DNA of 64,000 nucleotides from Lewinellaceae bacterium (GTDB lineage Bacteria; Bacteroidota; Bacteroidia; Chitinophagales; Saprospiraceae). Location of the stretch: contig JACJYR010000002.1 in assembly GCA_020636005.1 (NCBI GenBank), positions 434,001 to 498,000 on the forward strand, read 5' to 3'. Below the pieces are notes generated by a model, which saw only the letters and a list, made by a program, of their open reading frames with translations, was not told the origin of the DNA and ran no database searches. Both the position numbers and the translations under genes were made by a program. Below are positions 54,801 to 63,500 of this stretch, one piece after another. Numbering within the stretch: position 1 is the first letter of the stretch; every line of letters starts with the position of its first letter.

Positions 54801-56553
54801 CAATCCCGTAAACCATTGCCAATTAGACCAAAACCGTTCGGCAACCAATATTACCAATGCCCAATCCACTTATCGCCTGATTTGCAATGGCCACCAACTT
54901 ACCGTGAAAGGCAATTTATATTTCACGAATGGGGCGCAAATTGATGCAACATCCACAAATGCAGCAGTAAAATATGCTGGCGCTTCGCTTCAAACCATTG
55001 ATACCACTCAATATCTGGATGCAACAATTTATGATTTAACGATTGACAATACAACAGGCGTAAGCCTCAATACCAGCTTCACGGTTTCCAATAATTTGAC
55101 CATTAATTCAGGTAAACTATTCACTATTGAACCCAGAAAAACGCTCACCGTTAATGGCACTATTATGAACAGCGCTGGCAATAGCGGTTTTGTCCTCAAA
55201 TCCACTGCTGCGGGTACGGCTTCACTCATCCATAACACGGACAATGTCCCGGCCACTGTTCAAAGGTATATCACGGGCGCAGCGGAAGACTGGCATTTTC
55301 TCTCCACGCCTGTATCGGATCAAAGTATCAGTGGCGATTGGACGCCGACAGGTACTTACGGCAATGGCACGGGCTACGATATGTACATTTGGAACGAACC
55401 CACGCCATGCTGGGTGTATCACCTGAACACCATTGTTGCCCCGACCTGGCCTGTGACGCATCCGTCCGCTGATTTCGTCCCAGTGCAGGGCTACCTGTAT
55501 TCCGTTCAGGCGGCCAATCCAACCAAAACTTTTGTCGGAAATCTGAACAATGGCAACCTGACCTACCCCCTCACTTTCGCAAGCCCTGATTTGGACTTCA
55601 AAGGCTTCAACCTCATTGGCAATCCCTATCCTTCCTCCATTGACTGGCGAAGTCCTTCCGGCTGGACCCGCACCAATTTGGAAGTCACAGGCGGTGGCAA
55701 CGATATGTGGATATGGAACCCGGCTGCCGGCAATTATGGCGTCATCAACTCCGCCGGTGTGGGCGCCGGCACCAATGGTGTCACCCGCTACATTGCACCC
55801 ATGCAGGGCTTTTATGTGCGGGCAGCCAGCAATGGGAATATTGGCATGACCAATGATTTGAGGTCGCATATTGGTGCCAATATCTGGTTTTTATTGCCAC
55901 CAGATACTGGAAGGGTCAAAGTACAGGTATTATCCAATGCGGGCAATGGGTTCGACGAAGTTTTATTGCAGTTCGGTTATCCGGCCAATGAGCCGGGCGC
56001 CGCTAAAATATTCAGCCCAAAAGCAACTGCGCCGTCGTTGTATATGACGTATATCAGCAGCGATTTGACCGTGCGATACCTGACCAATACCACCGAAAAC
56101 CCAGCAGTGCCATTGAATTTTAACCCCGGCATTGATGGGGACTATACATTGAACATTGATTTCAATTTCGATGATTTTGACTACTTTATATTGGAGGATA
56201 AAAAGCTCGATATTTTTCAAAATATAAAAGATACGGCCACCTATCATTTCGAGGCATCTGTCAAAGATGCACCGGACCGCTTTGTCCTGCATTTTGCGCC
56301 GCTCGGATCCAATTCTGTTGACGAATTGCCCACCCGCATTTATTATGATGGCCGGGAAATCATACTCGACCTGACTTCGGTGGAAGATAAAACCCAGGTA
56401 AAAATAGTGGATGTGCTCGGCAGGACGGTTTTGGACAAAATGGTGGAAGGCCAGGCCATTCACCACCTGCCGGTTGATGGGAAAAACCAGGTGTATATCG
56501 TCTATGCTTCCAGCAAAGGGAAGTCGGTGAGCCGGAAGGTGTTTGTGTATTAA
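48838..56553 (+). CDS. Giant T9SS type A adhesin with autotransporter-associated beta-strand repeats
   Basis: 2571-residue secreted protein; ATG 48838, signal peptide ending near ASNAQGQ. It opens with a TWTGAASTDWNTAANWSPSG module. At least eight autotransporter-associated repeats of the form SG.N.YTG.TTI..GTL.LG lie between about residues 440 and 1640, building a long beta-helix. A module of about 95 residues (ALGTG.HTL.FAASNG.SW...GTAGKI.VGT) is duplicated. An Ig-like 'LPAGLSIDVLSGVISGTPTV' domain and a later YYAEAASNGC Ig-like domain follow. The last about 85 residues form a type A T9SS sorting domain (VKIVDVLGRTVLDKMVEG ... KSVSRKVFVY). It follows the usher-like operon on the same strand. 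Surface adhesion is the likely role. Confidence 0.9.
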   Translation: MIALKYTRIKSILFAIIPIIALLLMASNAQGQKTWTGAASTDWNTAANWSPSGVPSNTSVLIPGGLSNYPVITSTVPNVTTISINNSGTGATLTVNTGGALTATGLITVNATGTFIMLNGTAKLTGMTSPGTVNVQGGTITSTVNLIISGTLTQSGGTIWLATNTATNPTDNLVITNGTVTQSGGLLATKNFAPTTGTFNQTGASAVFRIYRNWRARNGHNFNSTAGTVQFSGNSTNATFISTITQFNHILVDAGINPRFSQVVNSRVKISGNFTNNNTALNNTTNTTFTFNGTGNQTISSASTGTNATFGHVVINNTGGTVSLGSNITAMATGANLTLQAGSVLDLGGFNFGPNRGPATLFMEIGTAGSSISGTTGILTLAGNLTVNATSGSSGANISANIALGAASIFTVANDGTNATDLTVSGVISGSFALTKDGAGTIVLGGANSYTGATTVNAGTLKLGANGTATNTPLGTTAAGTTIAAGAMFDLNGFTLGTAEALTLNGTGISNSGVLTNTGGNATYSGAITLASDCTIAATPSGTLNLSGNISGNFILSLGNDGSGTFSGVMSGSGAVTKFGTGTWTFSGANSYSGATTITAGTLRYGANNALGSGTVTVNGGTLDIASFSDAVGAVTLISGAISGTTGILTGTSYDVRSGTVSAILAGAVPLTKNSTGNVTLSGVNTYTGVTTINAGVLSVSTIGNGGVAGNLGAATTTATNLVLSGGTLQYTGATASTNRNYVLTAGTTSTIEVAANTLTISGASTNTTGALVKTGAGTLVFSGTNLYTGLTSINEGTLTLGAANVIASGPVALNGGTFRTGATTGNSETVGTLNVGGGSTLALGTGVHTLNFAASNGISWAGSAILTIAGWAGAYNGTSGTAGKIFVGTSATGLTATQLAQIRFFNGSDYFKAIQLSTGEVVSTGIPFILTAPPSSLSYPTPNDFSKNAAITPLSPTVTGYVESYSVSPALPAGLSIDVLSGVISGTPTVLSSPTNYTVTATNSLGSTMFTLSIAINGKLASVGSGLWSSTVPNAPWPNGTVPTSIDDVTIGAGHTVTVDIPTATCKSITLGNGIGTATLDFLTTGSPMLTVVEAVVVGGSGATNRLGNITFASGSTLVAASVNLGGNATTPAPGTINMTNGGTIITGELKVNTVAGNTWTPGTGTVRMTTTNTLPATIFTSFANLQIDAATTTTGVAISATSLTVKAGAIFSLAHTATPASVVLEGGAAQGASISGAGTLSLGGNVTVNSVATGSNGASISAPISLGANRTFTVADDGTLATDLTISGIISGAFNLTKAGLGTMLLSGLNTYSGKTTISAGILAANSLQNVSGGASALGAPTTVANGTIDISGTGIFQYRGTGHSSNRVINLTASGGTIDAAGSGTLTLSGGVTGTNLSLVLTGVGTGIQSGTIGTGNGSLTMDGDGQWTLSGNNTYTGATTINNGTLALGASERISNSSALVIYGTFDLAGFSETVASLTGDGTVTSSVAAASTFTAGNNSNTTFDGIIEDGDGISVSLVKIGNGTLTLAGDNTYSGPTLINAGTIKIDLADGSIPDLSAVVVTGTLDLFGNDETIGSLAGAGTVRSSVAGAVMLAAGGDDSNTTFSGVIQNGSGTMSLTKEGVGALTLSGSNTYTGTTTISAGTLVLGAAERIANTSNVILSGGTFKTGATTGLTETVGTLTLDATSTIALGTGSHTLSFAASNGQSWSPCDTLIITGWQGGYNGTAGTAGKIKVGTTASGLTANQLVQIYFFNGSSYFAATILSTGEIVPLASAPIGPTPFIATTTPGSSCGTGTVTLGATASYGTVSWYATDSGGTALGTGTGFTTPSISSSTTYYAEAASNGCIAASRTAVTATVIPPLSVSLTIATPENPACLDSIAFFTATPTNGGTTPAYQWKVNGMNVGTNSTAFSYVPTNGDAVTCVLTSSETCTSGNPATSNTLNMMISPCINKWKGSISNNWNTPGNWTRNYVPATDANIIFDDNPVNHCQLDQNRSATNITNAQSTYRLICNGHQLTVKGNLYFTNGAQIDATSTNAAVKYAGASLQTIDTTQYLDATIYDLTIDNTTGVSLNTSFTVSNNLTINSGKLFTIEPRKTLTVNGTIMNSAGNSGFVLKSTAAGTASLIHNTDNVPATVQRYITGAAEDWHFLSTPVSDQSISGDWTPTGTYGNGTGYDMYIWNEPTPCWVYHLNTIVAPTWPVTHPSADFVPVQGYLYSVQAANPTKTFVGNLNNGNLTYPLTFASPDLDFKGFNLIGNPYPSSIDWRSPSGWTRTNLEVTGGGNDMWIWNPAAGNYGVINSAGVGAGTNGVTRYIAPMQGFYVRAASNGNIGMTNDLRSHIGANIWFLLPPDTGRVKVQVLSNAGNGFDEVLLQFGYPANEPGAAKIFSPKATAPSLYMTYISSDLTVRYLTNTTENPAVPLNFNPGIDGDYTLNIDFNFDDFDYFILEDKKLDIFQNIKDTATYHFEASVKDAPDRFVLHFAPLGSNSVDELPTRIYYDGREIILDLTSVEDKTQVKIVDVLGRTVLDKMVEGQAIHHLPVDGKNQVYIVYASSKGKSVSRKVFVY

Positions 56554-56562
56554 AGATAAACG

Positions 56563-56745
56563 TCATTAAACGTTATTGGTCATTGGAGTCATTAAACGTC
56601 ATTAAACGTCATTGGTCATTGGAGTCATTAAACGTCATTGGTCATTGGAGTCATTATTTTTGGCTAAATGACTAACGACTAATGACCAATGACTAATGAC
56701 CAATGACCAATGACCAGTGACCAATGACCAGTGACCAATGACTGA
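56563..56745. repeat. Tandem gtcattaa / gtcattgg repeats and inverted partner
   Basis: The first half repeats gtcattaaac and gtcattggtcattggagtc; the second half (from about 56667) repeats the complement type (gactaatgaccaatgac). The whole can fold into a long imperfect hairpin. It lies in the 345-base gap between convergent genes (adhesin and phosphatase), in which I see nothing else. Confidence 0.8.
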
Positions 56746-56897
56746 TTATCAAAGATTCAAATAATTAGTTTTTATTGCGACTATATATGAAGGCTTTACA
56801 AGCTTTTGAAACTTAAAAAGCCTAACTCAAAAAACTTGTGCTAAAAGCGCCAAATCCTGTCGTAGTGGGCAGGTATAGCTTTGAAAAGTTCGCCGCA

Positions 56898-58106
56898 TCA
56901 ATCAGGTTTTCCCAAATACCGGAACGCCAGCATCGTTAGGTCGTCGTGGGTGGGTGCGCCGTTGACAAAAGCTTCCACGTCGGCTTCCATTGTGTGTACC
57001 AGGCGCTGCATGGAGGGGTGGTCGAGGCTGTTCAGGGATTTTTCGATGCGGCCGGTTTCAAAGAGGACATGCTTCGGGTTGTTGGCTTCCGGCAGCCCGT
57101 CGGTGTACAGGAAAATAGTGTCGCTGGGTTCCAGTTGCAAGGTTGCCACTTGGAACTGCGCCTCCTCCACCACACCGACAATGGGCCCATGCGGTGTGTC
57201 CAGCATATTGAAACGACTGCCGCTGAGGGCAACGAAAGGAGGGTTGTGCCCGCCGTTGACATATTGCAGCTCGCCCGTCCTGATGTTGAGGATGCCAGCC
57301 CACAGGCTGACGAACATCATGTCGTCGTTTTTTTTTGCCAGGGTGTTGTTCAGTTCAGGCACCACATCTGCGAACCGGGGATGGTTGCTGACCAAGAACC
57401 GGAGCGAGGTAAACGTCCGCATCATGAACAGGGCGGCGGGCATGCCTTTGCCCGTGGCGTCGCCGATGGCAAAATAGATACGTTCCTGGTCGAGGGCCAG
57501 GGCGTCGTAAAAATCGCCGCCTACTTCCCGGGCCTGCTTCATGAGGGCATAGACCTCGATTTCGGGGCGGTTGGGAAACAGGTTGGCGCCGTCGGGGACG
57601 ATGTTCGCCTGAATTTTCCCGGCAGTTTCCAGGTCTTTTTCCAACTGCTTGTATTTCAGTTGCTCCTCGATTTCATGAATCAAAGCCTGGTTGTTCCGGT
57701 GCAGGCGCTCTGCCATCAAGCCCAGCAGGTTTTTCACGCCCTGCCGGCTGACGGCCAGTTCGTTCCAAAACACGTCTTCCGAAATGACCAAAACCCTGCT
57801 CACCGTGTGGCAGACGGCCATGGCCGAGGTGGGTTTTCCAATGACCAGGGACATTTCCCCGAGACACTCGCCCGGATGGATGGGGATGGAAACCTGAGTT
57901 TCGTCGTTTCCAAGAATGACCCTGAGTTCTCCGTCAATCAACAGAAACAGGGAATGGTTCTCTTTGCCGTAATGGATGAGGACTTCGCCCGGCTTCAACT
58001 CCCTGATTTTACTTTCGCTGATGACATACCCGATCAGCTCTTCTGAAAATCCCCGGAAGAGTTCATGCTGTGCAATGATTTGGGCAATGGAGGAAGTGGA
58101 AACCAT
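56898..58106 (-). CDS. Cyclic-nucleotide-binding / SpoIIE-type PP2C phosphatase
   Basis: 402-residue cytoplasmic signalling protein. Residues about 10-130 are a cNMP-binding (CAP_ED) domain (LKPGEVLIHYGKENHSLFLL; HPGECLGEMSLVIGKPTSAM, where the usual phosphate-cassette Arg appears replaced). A coiled linker follows (about 140-180, KQLEKDLETAGKIQANIVP), and then a SpoIIE/RsbU-like Ser/Thr phosphatase with metal-binding Asp motifs: REVGGDFYDA, GDATGKGMPAAL and the final THDDLTML. Such enzymes dephosphorylate anti-sigma-factor antagonists. No antagonist or kinase gene is adjacent. ATG 58106 is the natural start. Confidence 0.9.
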   Translation of the reverse strand: MVSTSSIAQIIAQHELFRGFSEELIGYVISESKIRELKPGEVLIHYGKENHSLFLLIDGELRVILGNDETQVSIPIHPGECLGEMSLVIGKPTSAMAVCHTVSRVLVISEDVFWNELAVSRQGVKNLLGLMAERLHRNNQALIHEIEEQLKYKQLEKDLETAGKIQANIVPDGANLFPNRPEIEVYALMKQAREVGGDFYDALALDQERIYFAIGDATGKGMPAALFMMRTFTSLRFLVSNHPRFADVVPELNNTLAKKNDDMMFVSLWAGILNIRTGELQYVNGGHNPPFVALSGSRFNMLDTPHGPIVGVVEEAQFQVATLQLEPSDTIFLYTDGLPEANNPKHVLFETGRIEKSLNSLDHPSMQRLVHTMEADVEAFVNGAPTHDDLTMLAFRYLGKPD

Positions 58107-58151
58107 AACGTCGTAAAAATACGCTATTCGTCCAATCTCCAGGCTGCTTTT

Positions 58152-58462
58152 TCAATTCATGCTAAGGGTCTCCTGCCTTTCAGCGCTCAAAATGGTGGCA
58201 TGGGCCGGCAAATTGAAACCAACGTGTACAATGTTAAATTTGCCACGATAGCTGGCCGTTCCCCGCCGTTCAAGTGCTGCAACTCCTCCTCCAATCTCCC
58301 CCCCCCGGGAGCGCCTGGCCGCCTTCACTTTCTGGTTGCCAAATTTCAAGGTGGCACTGGCCCCGAACCGCCGCGGCCCGGCACCTGCGTCTGGGTGGAG
58401 AGGCAGGCGGCGGAGCATAGCGCAGCGGCAAGGATGAAGAGGGATTTGATGGATTGTTTCAT
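58152..58462 (-). pseudogene. Possible small lipoprotein gene split by a frameshift
   Basis: On the minus strand ATG 58462 opens a lipoprotein signal (MKQSIKSLFILAAALCSAAC), but the frame stops after 38 codons. The next frame stays open to 58152 and has a plausible beta-rich end (YRGKFNIVHVGFNLPAHATI). A run of nine C (G on the coding strand) at 58298-58306 lies in the second part. The gene may be frameshifted, phase-variable or wrongly assembled; or the second frame may be meaningless. I do not recognise the family. Confidence 0.35.
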
Positions 58463-58700
58463 CTGTTTTTCATTTAAAAAAATAGCTGTTTACTTTTAAA
58501 TAGCAAAGTTGCGGGCAGGCAGCATTTCTGACTACCTCCCAACGTTCAACAATTACCTCTCATGTTGCGTGGAGGAATTTTTCTTAACTTGCTATGTTTA
58601 ACCGAAAAAAAATTTTGGGCCTAACTCGTTAATAATAAGGAGGTAAGGTGTCGCATGGGTAAAGGGTGACAGGTTACTTCGTTGAGAGGCTATAAAAGCC

Positions 58701-58843
58701 ATCACGGGGGCACTTAAAGTAACCCCATGATTTGTGATTTGTCAACGTGATTAAATTTTCGGGGCAGTCCCGTTAATTTTCGGGGGCACTCGAAGTGACC
58801 CCGAAAAGGGCTATACCACGGGGGCACCTGAAGTGACCCCGTG
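58701..58843. repeat. Three related hairpins (GGGGGCAC...GTGACCCC), REP-like
   Basis: Hairpins at about 58701-58731, 58777-58807 and 58817-58843. Each has an outer GGGG/CCCC stem, an opposed G and A, then an inner CAC/GTG-type stem and a small loop; outer and loop-closing pairs differ between copies yet still pair. They sit next to the RAYT remnant at 58858 and are probably its REPs. The preceding bases from 58463 hold nothing else I recognise. Confidence 0.7.
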
Positions 58844-58857
58844 ATGGAATAGCTAAA

Positions 58858-59311
58858 CGTATTTCAAAATCCGCCGTCCCATTTTCAAATTACACAAAGA
58901 CCCGTTCCGCAATCCCGCATAATCCTTGGCCGACGACCATTCATAATCAATTGCTTTTTTCACGATATTGGCTTCAACTGCATTTTCGTGGATATAGCAG
59001 ATGAGCTTGTACCCATAATCGGTGCCGGGCTAAAAACGCCAATCGGGCTTACCATTTTTTTCCATAGTGATGAACTCGTCTATCCAGCCATTTTTTGCTT
59101 TGCTTTTTTCCCTGAACAAGCTACCCGACCAGTTTTTCTCTTTGTTGACGGCCCGGGAGTATCCTTTTAGCAAATCGCCGATGGCATCATTCAGGGTAAT
59201 CAGGCTTTCACCGTCTTCCGTTCTGTTACTGGCCTCGTCCACTGGCCTTGCTTTTTGGCCATATTTTTTCAACCGGCGCTGAAATTCGACGGCATCTACA
59301 TTCGCCCGCAA
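58858..59311 (-). pseudogene. REP-associated tyrosine transposase (TnpA-REP) remnant
   Basis: The C-terminal half of a RAYT is readable: VDAVEFQRRLKKYGQ, GYSRAVNKEKNWSGSLFREK, then an in-frame TAG (59030-59032). Continuing in the same frame comes the catalytic Tyr segment LICYIHENAVEANIV, followed by DYEWSSAKDYAG, ending at a stop at 58858. So the gene has a premature stop. The N-terminal half with the HUH motif is missing; its place is taken by a MITE (59325-59531) and a family-B repeat. It cannot be active. Confidence 0.8.
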
Positions 59312-59324
59312 GATTTTTCTTTTA

Positions 59325-59531
59325 CTGGACTTTTGACATGAACCTTTTCAAAAAAAATCGATAACGAAAATCACAATGAGTAGCGATTTATACATTGTTA
59401 AAATAATTATTTGATGTTTTGGGAAAACAGGGGCCATTCTCAAAACATCAAAAAATTAATTTTCAAATGTTTTTTCAACTGAAAATCAATCGCATGGAAT
59501 TTTTCAACTTGAAACCTTGTCAAAAGTCCAG
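59325..59531. mobile_element. 207-bp MITE with 14-bp inverted ends and 8-bp target duplication
   Basis: Terminal repeats ctggacttttgaca (59325-59338) and tgtcaaaagtccag (59518-59531) are perfect complements. The element is flanked on both sides by ttctttta (59317-59324 and 59532-59539), an 8-base target-site duplication. The interior is AT-rich and has no gene; a tgatgttttg/caaaacatca palindrome is inside. It must be mobilised by a transposase encoded elsewhere. Confidence 0.85.
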
Positions 59532-59537
59532 TTCTTT

Positions 59538-59647
59538 TAGTAACGATGAAAAAATAACTTCACCATTTTGATTTTGAAAACCCCAGCAATGGAGGGGTTT
59601 TTTAAAATAATCCCGATTTCACATCGGGATTATTTTTCCTTCGATCC
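59538..59647 (+). repeat. Family-B repeat beside the MITE
   Basis: Fifth copy of the two-hairpin repeat (ccccagcaatggagggg; aatcccgatttcacatcgggatt). Its end coincides with the stop codon of the convergent minus-strand gene at 59647. Its start overlaps the MITE target duplication, so the MITE jumped in next to or into it. Confidence 0.85.
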
Positions 59648-60084
59648 TAATGTGCTTCGACGAAGATTTCCTCTGGGGATTCAAGTCTGCGTTCCATTTG
59701 CACCTGCCTCGGCAACGTGATCCGAAAGGTCATACTGGGTGCGAATTCCTTCCCTTTTATATAGATGAACCTGTCAAGTCCGGGCAGTGCCATGACGGCG
59801 GAATTGCCTGTTGTTTTGGTTTCCAGGTTGAACACGCCAAGCGGGATGAGCGCCTTCAATTGGGTGCGGCTCAGCCCCTGTCCATCAATGTTGATTTCCA
59901 CTTTTGCATATTCTTCGTCCCAGTAGGTAGTTTCCACATCACCCTGTGGCATGAACGCTAAATGGGTAGCGCCTTTAAGAGCGACAGAGGTGACAAGGGT
60001 CATGGAGTTGGGAGCCTGGGCAGTAGCGGTCGATGCGAAAAAGCCCAATAAGACTGCTGTCAGGAAGGAGAGGTAATTTTTCAT
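59647..60084 (-). CDS. Small secreted hypothetical protein
   Basis: 145 residues with a clear signal peptide (MKNYLSFLTAVLLGFFASTATAQ). The mature part is beta-rich (VETTYWDEEYAKVEINIDG; FRITLPRQVQMERRLE) and loosely recalls the GIN-type 'auto-transporter adhesin head' proteins, but I cannot assign a family. It contains no Cys. The stop codon lies at the edge of a family-B repeat. Confidence 0.65.
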   Translation of the reverse strand: MKNYLSFLTAVLLGFFASTATAQAPNSMTLVTSVALKGATHLAFMPQGDVETTYWDEEYAKVEINIDGQGLSRTQLKALIPLGVFNLETKTTGNSAVMALPGLDRFIYIKGKEFAPSMTFRITLPRQVQMERRLESPEEIFVEAH

Positions 60085-60527
60085 TTGGTTGAGATTTTAA
60101 AGGTTTTGAAAAAAGGTAGGCGGCCTTCACCGCCGTACCGATTAGTTATGCAGTTTTTCATTTAGTTTTTTTGGGTTGGTTCTTTGGGGGTTGGTTTTTC
60201 AGGATCCCTTTGTTTTCATTTGGTTTATTAGCATTTGGATTTTTTGTTGAAGAGTCATTCATTCTGATCGATAATACAATGACAAAGAAACCCATGAATA
60301 CCCCCAACCATCATGGAGATATTATTCAAAGACATGGAATTATTGGTCATTTTGGAAAATAAAAGCTTGGAATTATCATTCATGGAGAGGAAAAAAGGAA
60401 CGACCTAAAATACTGTTTATCAGATACTTGTGTAATCCATTCAGCTCCATGCAAAATTTTCCACAAAAACAGGGCTGCCCGGCAAACAACCCGAACAGCC
60501 CTGCATCAAATGAATTGAAATATCTTT
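60085..60527. other. Gene-free stretch
   Basis: 443 bases between two minus-strand genes. A 63-codon plus-strand frame (60171-60362) has no supporting feature. No repeat, terminator or RNA gene recognised. Confidence 0.4.
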
Positions 60528-63500
60528 TTATTCTGAAACTACCAACCGTTCAGTCGCCAACTCCTCACCGGCCACAGCCCGGACGAAGTAAATCCCTGGC
60601 GCAAACTGTCCTGCTGGCAGATCCAATTGCAAAGCCTGTTGGCCACCTTCCATGTTTTTCGTCATCACGCCCCTGCCCATTTGGTCGAAAATGGTTATCA
60701 CCGCTACCCCTTCGGAAGGAGTTACCAACCGCAGGTTCACTTTGCCCCGGGCCGGGTTGGGGGATATTTCAAGCTGCAAATGGCCAGTGGCCACAAAGGC
60801 CCCACCGTTCGGCTTGGCCATCTGGTTGTTGCCGCCGGGGCAGTCTATGACGACGTTCGGGTCGTTGATGGCGGCGATGATGGCGTTGGCCGCTGCGGTA
60901 AGGTAGGCGGCTTCGCTGGCCGATATTTTGCCGGCGTTCTCAAAGGCCTGCACCTGGTTGAGGAAGGCGTTCAGTTTGTTGAGGGCCTGGGTGACTTTAC
61001 CTTGGCAGTATTTGCCGAGGGCATCTGCCAATTTCCCGGTGAGGGCGTTGGTATTGCCACCATTCAGGCCGAGGCCTTCGATGTAGGCGATGGTATTGTC
61101 AATGATAATACCGATGTCGAAATCATTATCACAGGCGTTGCTGATGCCGTCGGTGTCGGTATCGGGGTTGTTGTCTTGTAATACGATCACCACTTCACAG
61201 GAGCCGGTGTTTCCACCTTCATCGGCGAAGTCAACCGTTATTGTTTGCGTACCAATATCGTTGCAACCGAGCGGAACCTCCGAGCTGCCATTGACGGTGG
61301 CGGTCACCTGCCCACAGCCGGTAGGGGGATCTACAGTAATGGCACTGACCTGGATGACGAGGCTGCCGGTGGCCGGCAAGTAATTTGCTATGCCGTTGTA
61401 ACAAGAAAAGCTCAACTCGCAACAGCCTTCGTCCACTGCTTCGTTGCAATTGTTGTCTATGCCGTCGCCGCAGATCTCTTCGGCTATGCCGGGGTTGGCG
61501 CTGGCCTCATTGTCGTTGCAGTCAGTGCCATAGTTGCCGCCGCAGTAGCTGTCGCCGTCGGCGTCGGCACCTCCGCCCGTTGTGCAGAAGTCAGCGAAAG
61601 CCGCTGCGCTGCCAACGTCGGGCAGGCCGGAGTTTCCATGCAATAAAACATTTTTATCGCACAACCCTTGCAGGCTGGCGGGGAAACAGCCACTCAACTG
61701 GTTGGTGTGCAACCACAAAGTTTGCAGGTTGCCCAGGCCGCCAAGTTCTGATGGGATGGCGCCACTTAATAGGTTATTGTTTAAATAAAGCGTTTGCAAA
61801 TTGTCCAGGCCACCAAGTTCAGGAGGAATGCTGCCGCTCAACTGGTTGATGTCCAACGATAAATTTATCAAATTGCCCAGGTCGCCAAGTTCGGGCGGGA
61901 TGGCGCCGTTCAATTGGTTGGCGTACGCTGACAAAGTTTCTAAATTGGCCAGGTTGCCGAGTTCAGGGGGGATGCTGCCGCTCAATTGGTTGTTGTGCAA
62001 CCACAATATTTCCAAATTACCCAGGCCGCTGAGTTCAGAAGGAATAGCGCCGCTCAACTGGTTGTTGCCCAAAGACAAAAAAACCAGGTTATACAGGCCG
62101 CCAAGTTCAGGCGGGATAGCGCCGCTCAACTGGTTGTTGTTCAATAACAGTCTATTCAGATCTTCCAAGTTGGCAAGCTCAGGCGGGATGGTGCCGCTCA
62201 ACTGGTTGGCAGCCAAAACCAATTCTTTCAAATTGCTCAAACCACCGAGTTCTGGAGGAATGCTGCCGCTTAACTGATTTTGGTTCAACCACAAATATTG
62301 CAAACTGCTGACATCACCAAGTGTTGGCGGGATTGTGCCGCTCAACTGGTTGCCGGTCAATACTATCTGGGATACCCTGCCACTGGTGCAATTCACCCCG
62401 TGCCATCCATCGCAGGGGTCACAGTTAGTGCCCGCAGCGCCATCTGCCCAGCCGCTGTTGTTGGCCCAGTTGGCGCCATTGGTACTGTTGTAGAGGGCCA
62501 TGAGGGCGTCGAAGTCGGGGTGTTTGCCTTCGTCCACGGTGCTGTTGCAGTTGTCGTCAATGCCGTTGCAGGTGATTTCCGTGGCATCGGGGTGGATGCT
62601 GGCATTTGCATCGTTGCAATCGTTGCCATAGGTGCCGCCGCAGTAGCCGTCGCCGTCGCCGTCGGCACCGCCGCCATTTGCGCAGAAGTCAGCGACCGCC
62701 GTTGCGCTGCCACCACCCGGCAGTCCGGGGTTATCAGCAAGCACAACGATATTATCGCACAAGTCCTGCAAGCTTGGCGGGAAACAGCCACTAAGGTTGT
62801 TGCTGCCCAGGTTGAGGAAAACCAGGGAACTGGACAAGGCAGGAATACTGCCTTCGAGGCCATTTGAACCCAGGTTAAGGGCTACCAGGTTGCTGGGCAA
62901 GGCCGGAATGATGCCACTGAGGTTGTTTCCCTGTAACTCCAGGGCAACCAAAGAGGCAGGCAGGGCAGGTATGGTGCCAGAGAGGTCATTGCCGTCCAAT
63001 TCAACAATCTGTAATGAACCAGTTAAAGCGGGTATGCTGCCGTCTAGGTTGTTGTTGGATAAGGAAAGGCCTGTCAGGGAACTTGGCAGGGCGGGGATAA
63101 TACCGCTAAGGCTATTGTTGCCCAAAACGAGTTCGGTCAAATTACCTGGCAGGGCCGGAATCCCCCCGCTGAGCTGATTGTTGAACATACGGAGGGTTTG
63201 CAGTTGATCAAGATTTGCGATATCAGCAGGGATAGTCCCATTCAGGTTGTTGCTGTTAAGCAACAACTGGCGCACCCTACCTGACCCGTTACAAGTCACG
63301 CCATACCACCCGCTACAAGGGTTACAACTGGTGCCCGCAGCGCCGTCTGCCCAGCCGTTGTTGTTAGCCCAACCAGGGCCATTGGTGCTGTTGTAGATAG
63401 CCATGAGGGCATCATAGTCGGGGTGGGCAGGTGTCGGGCATTGGGCGTTGGCACCTGTCGCAAGAAAGGCGAATACCAGCACGAGGGCCACCGAATTCAA

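Noticed and set aside
56946..58046. 366-codon plus-strand frame opposite the PP2C phosphatase gene
   Set aside because: Shadow; all catalytic Asp motifs are on the minus strand.
60171..60362. 63-codon plus-strand frame as a small membrane protein
   Set aside because: No promoter, no conserved motif, and the hydrophobic part comes from T/G-rich low-complexity sequence.
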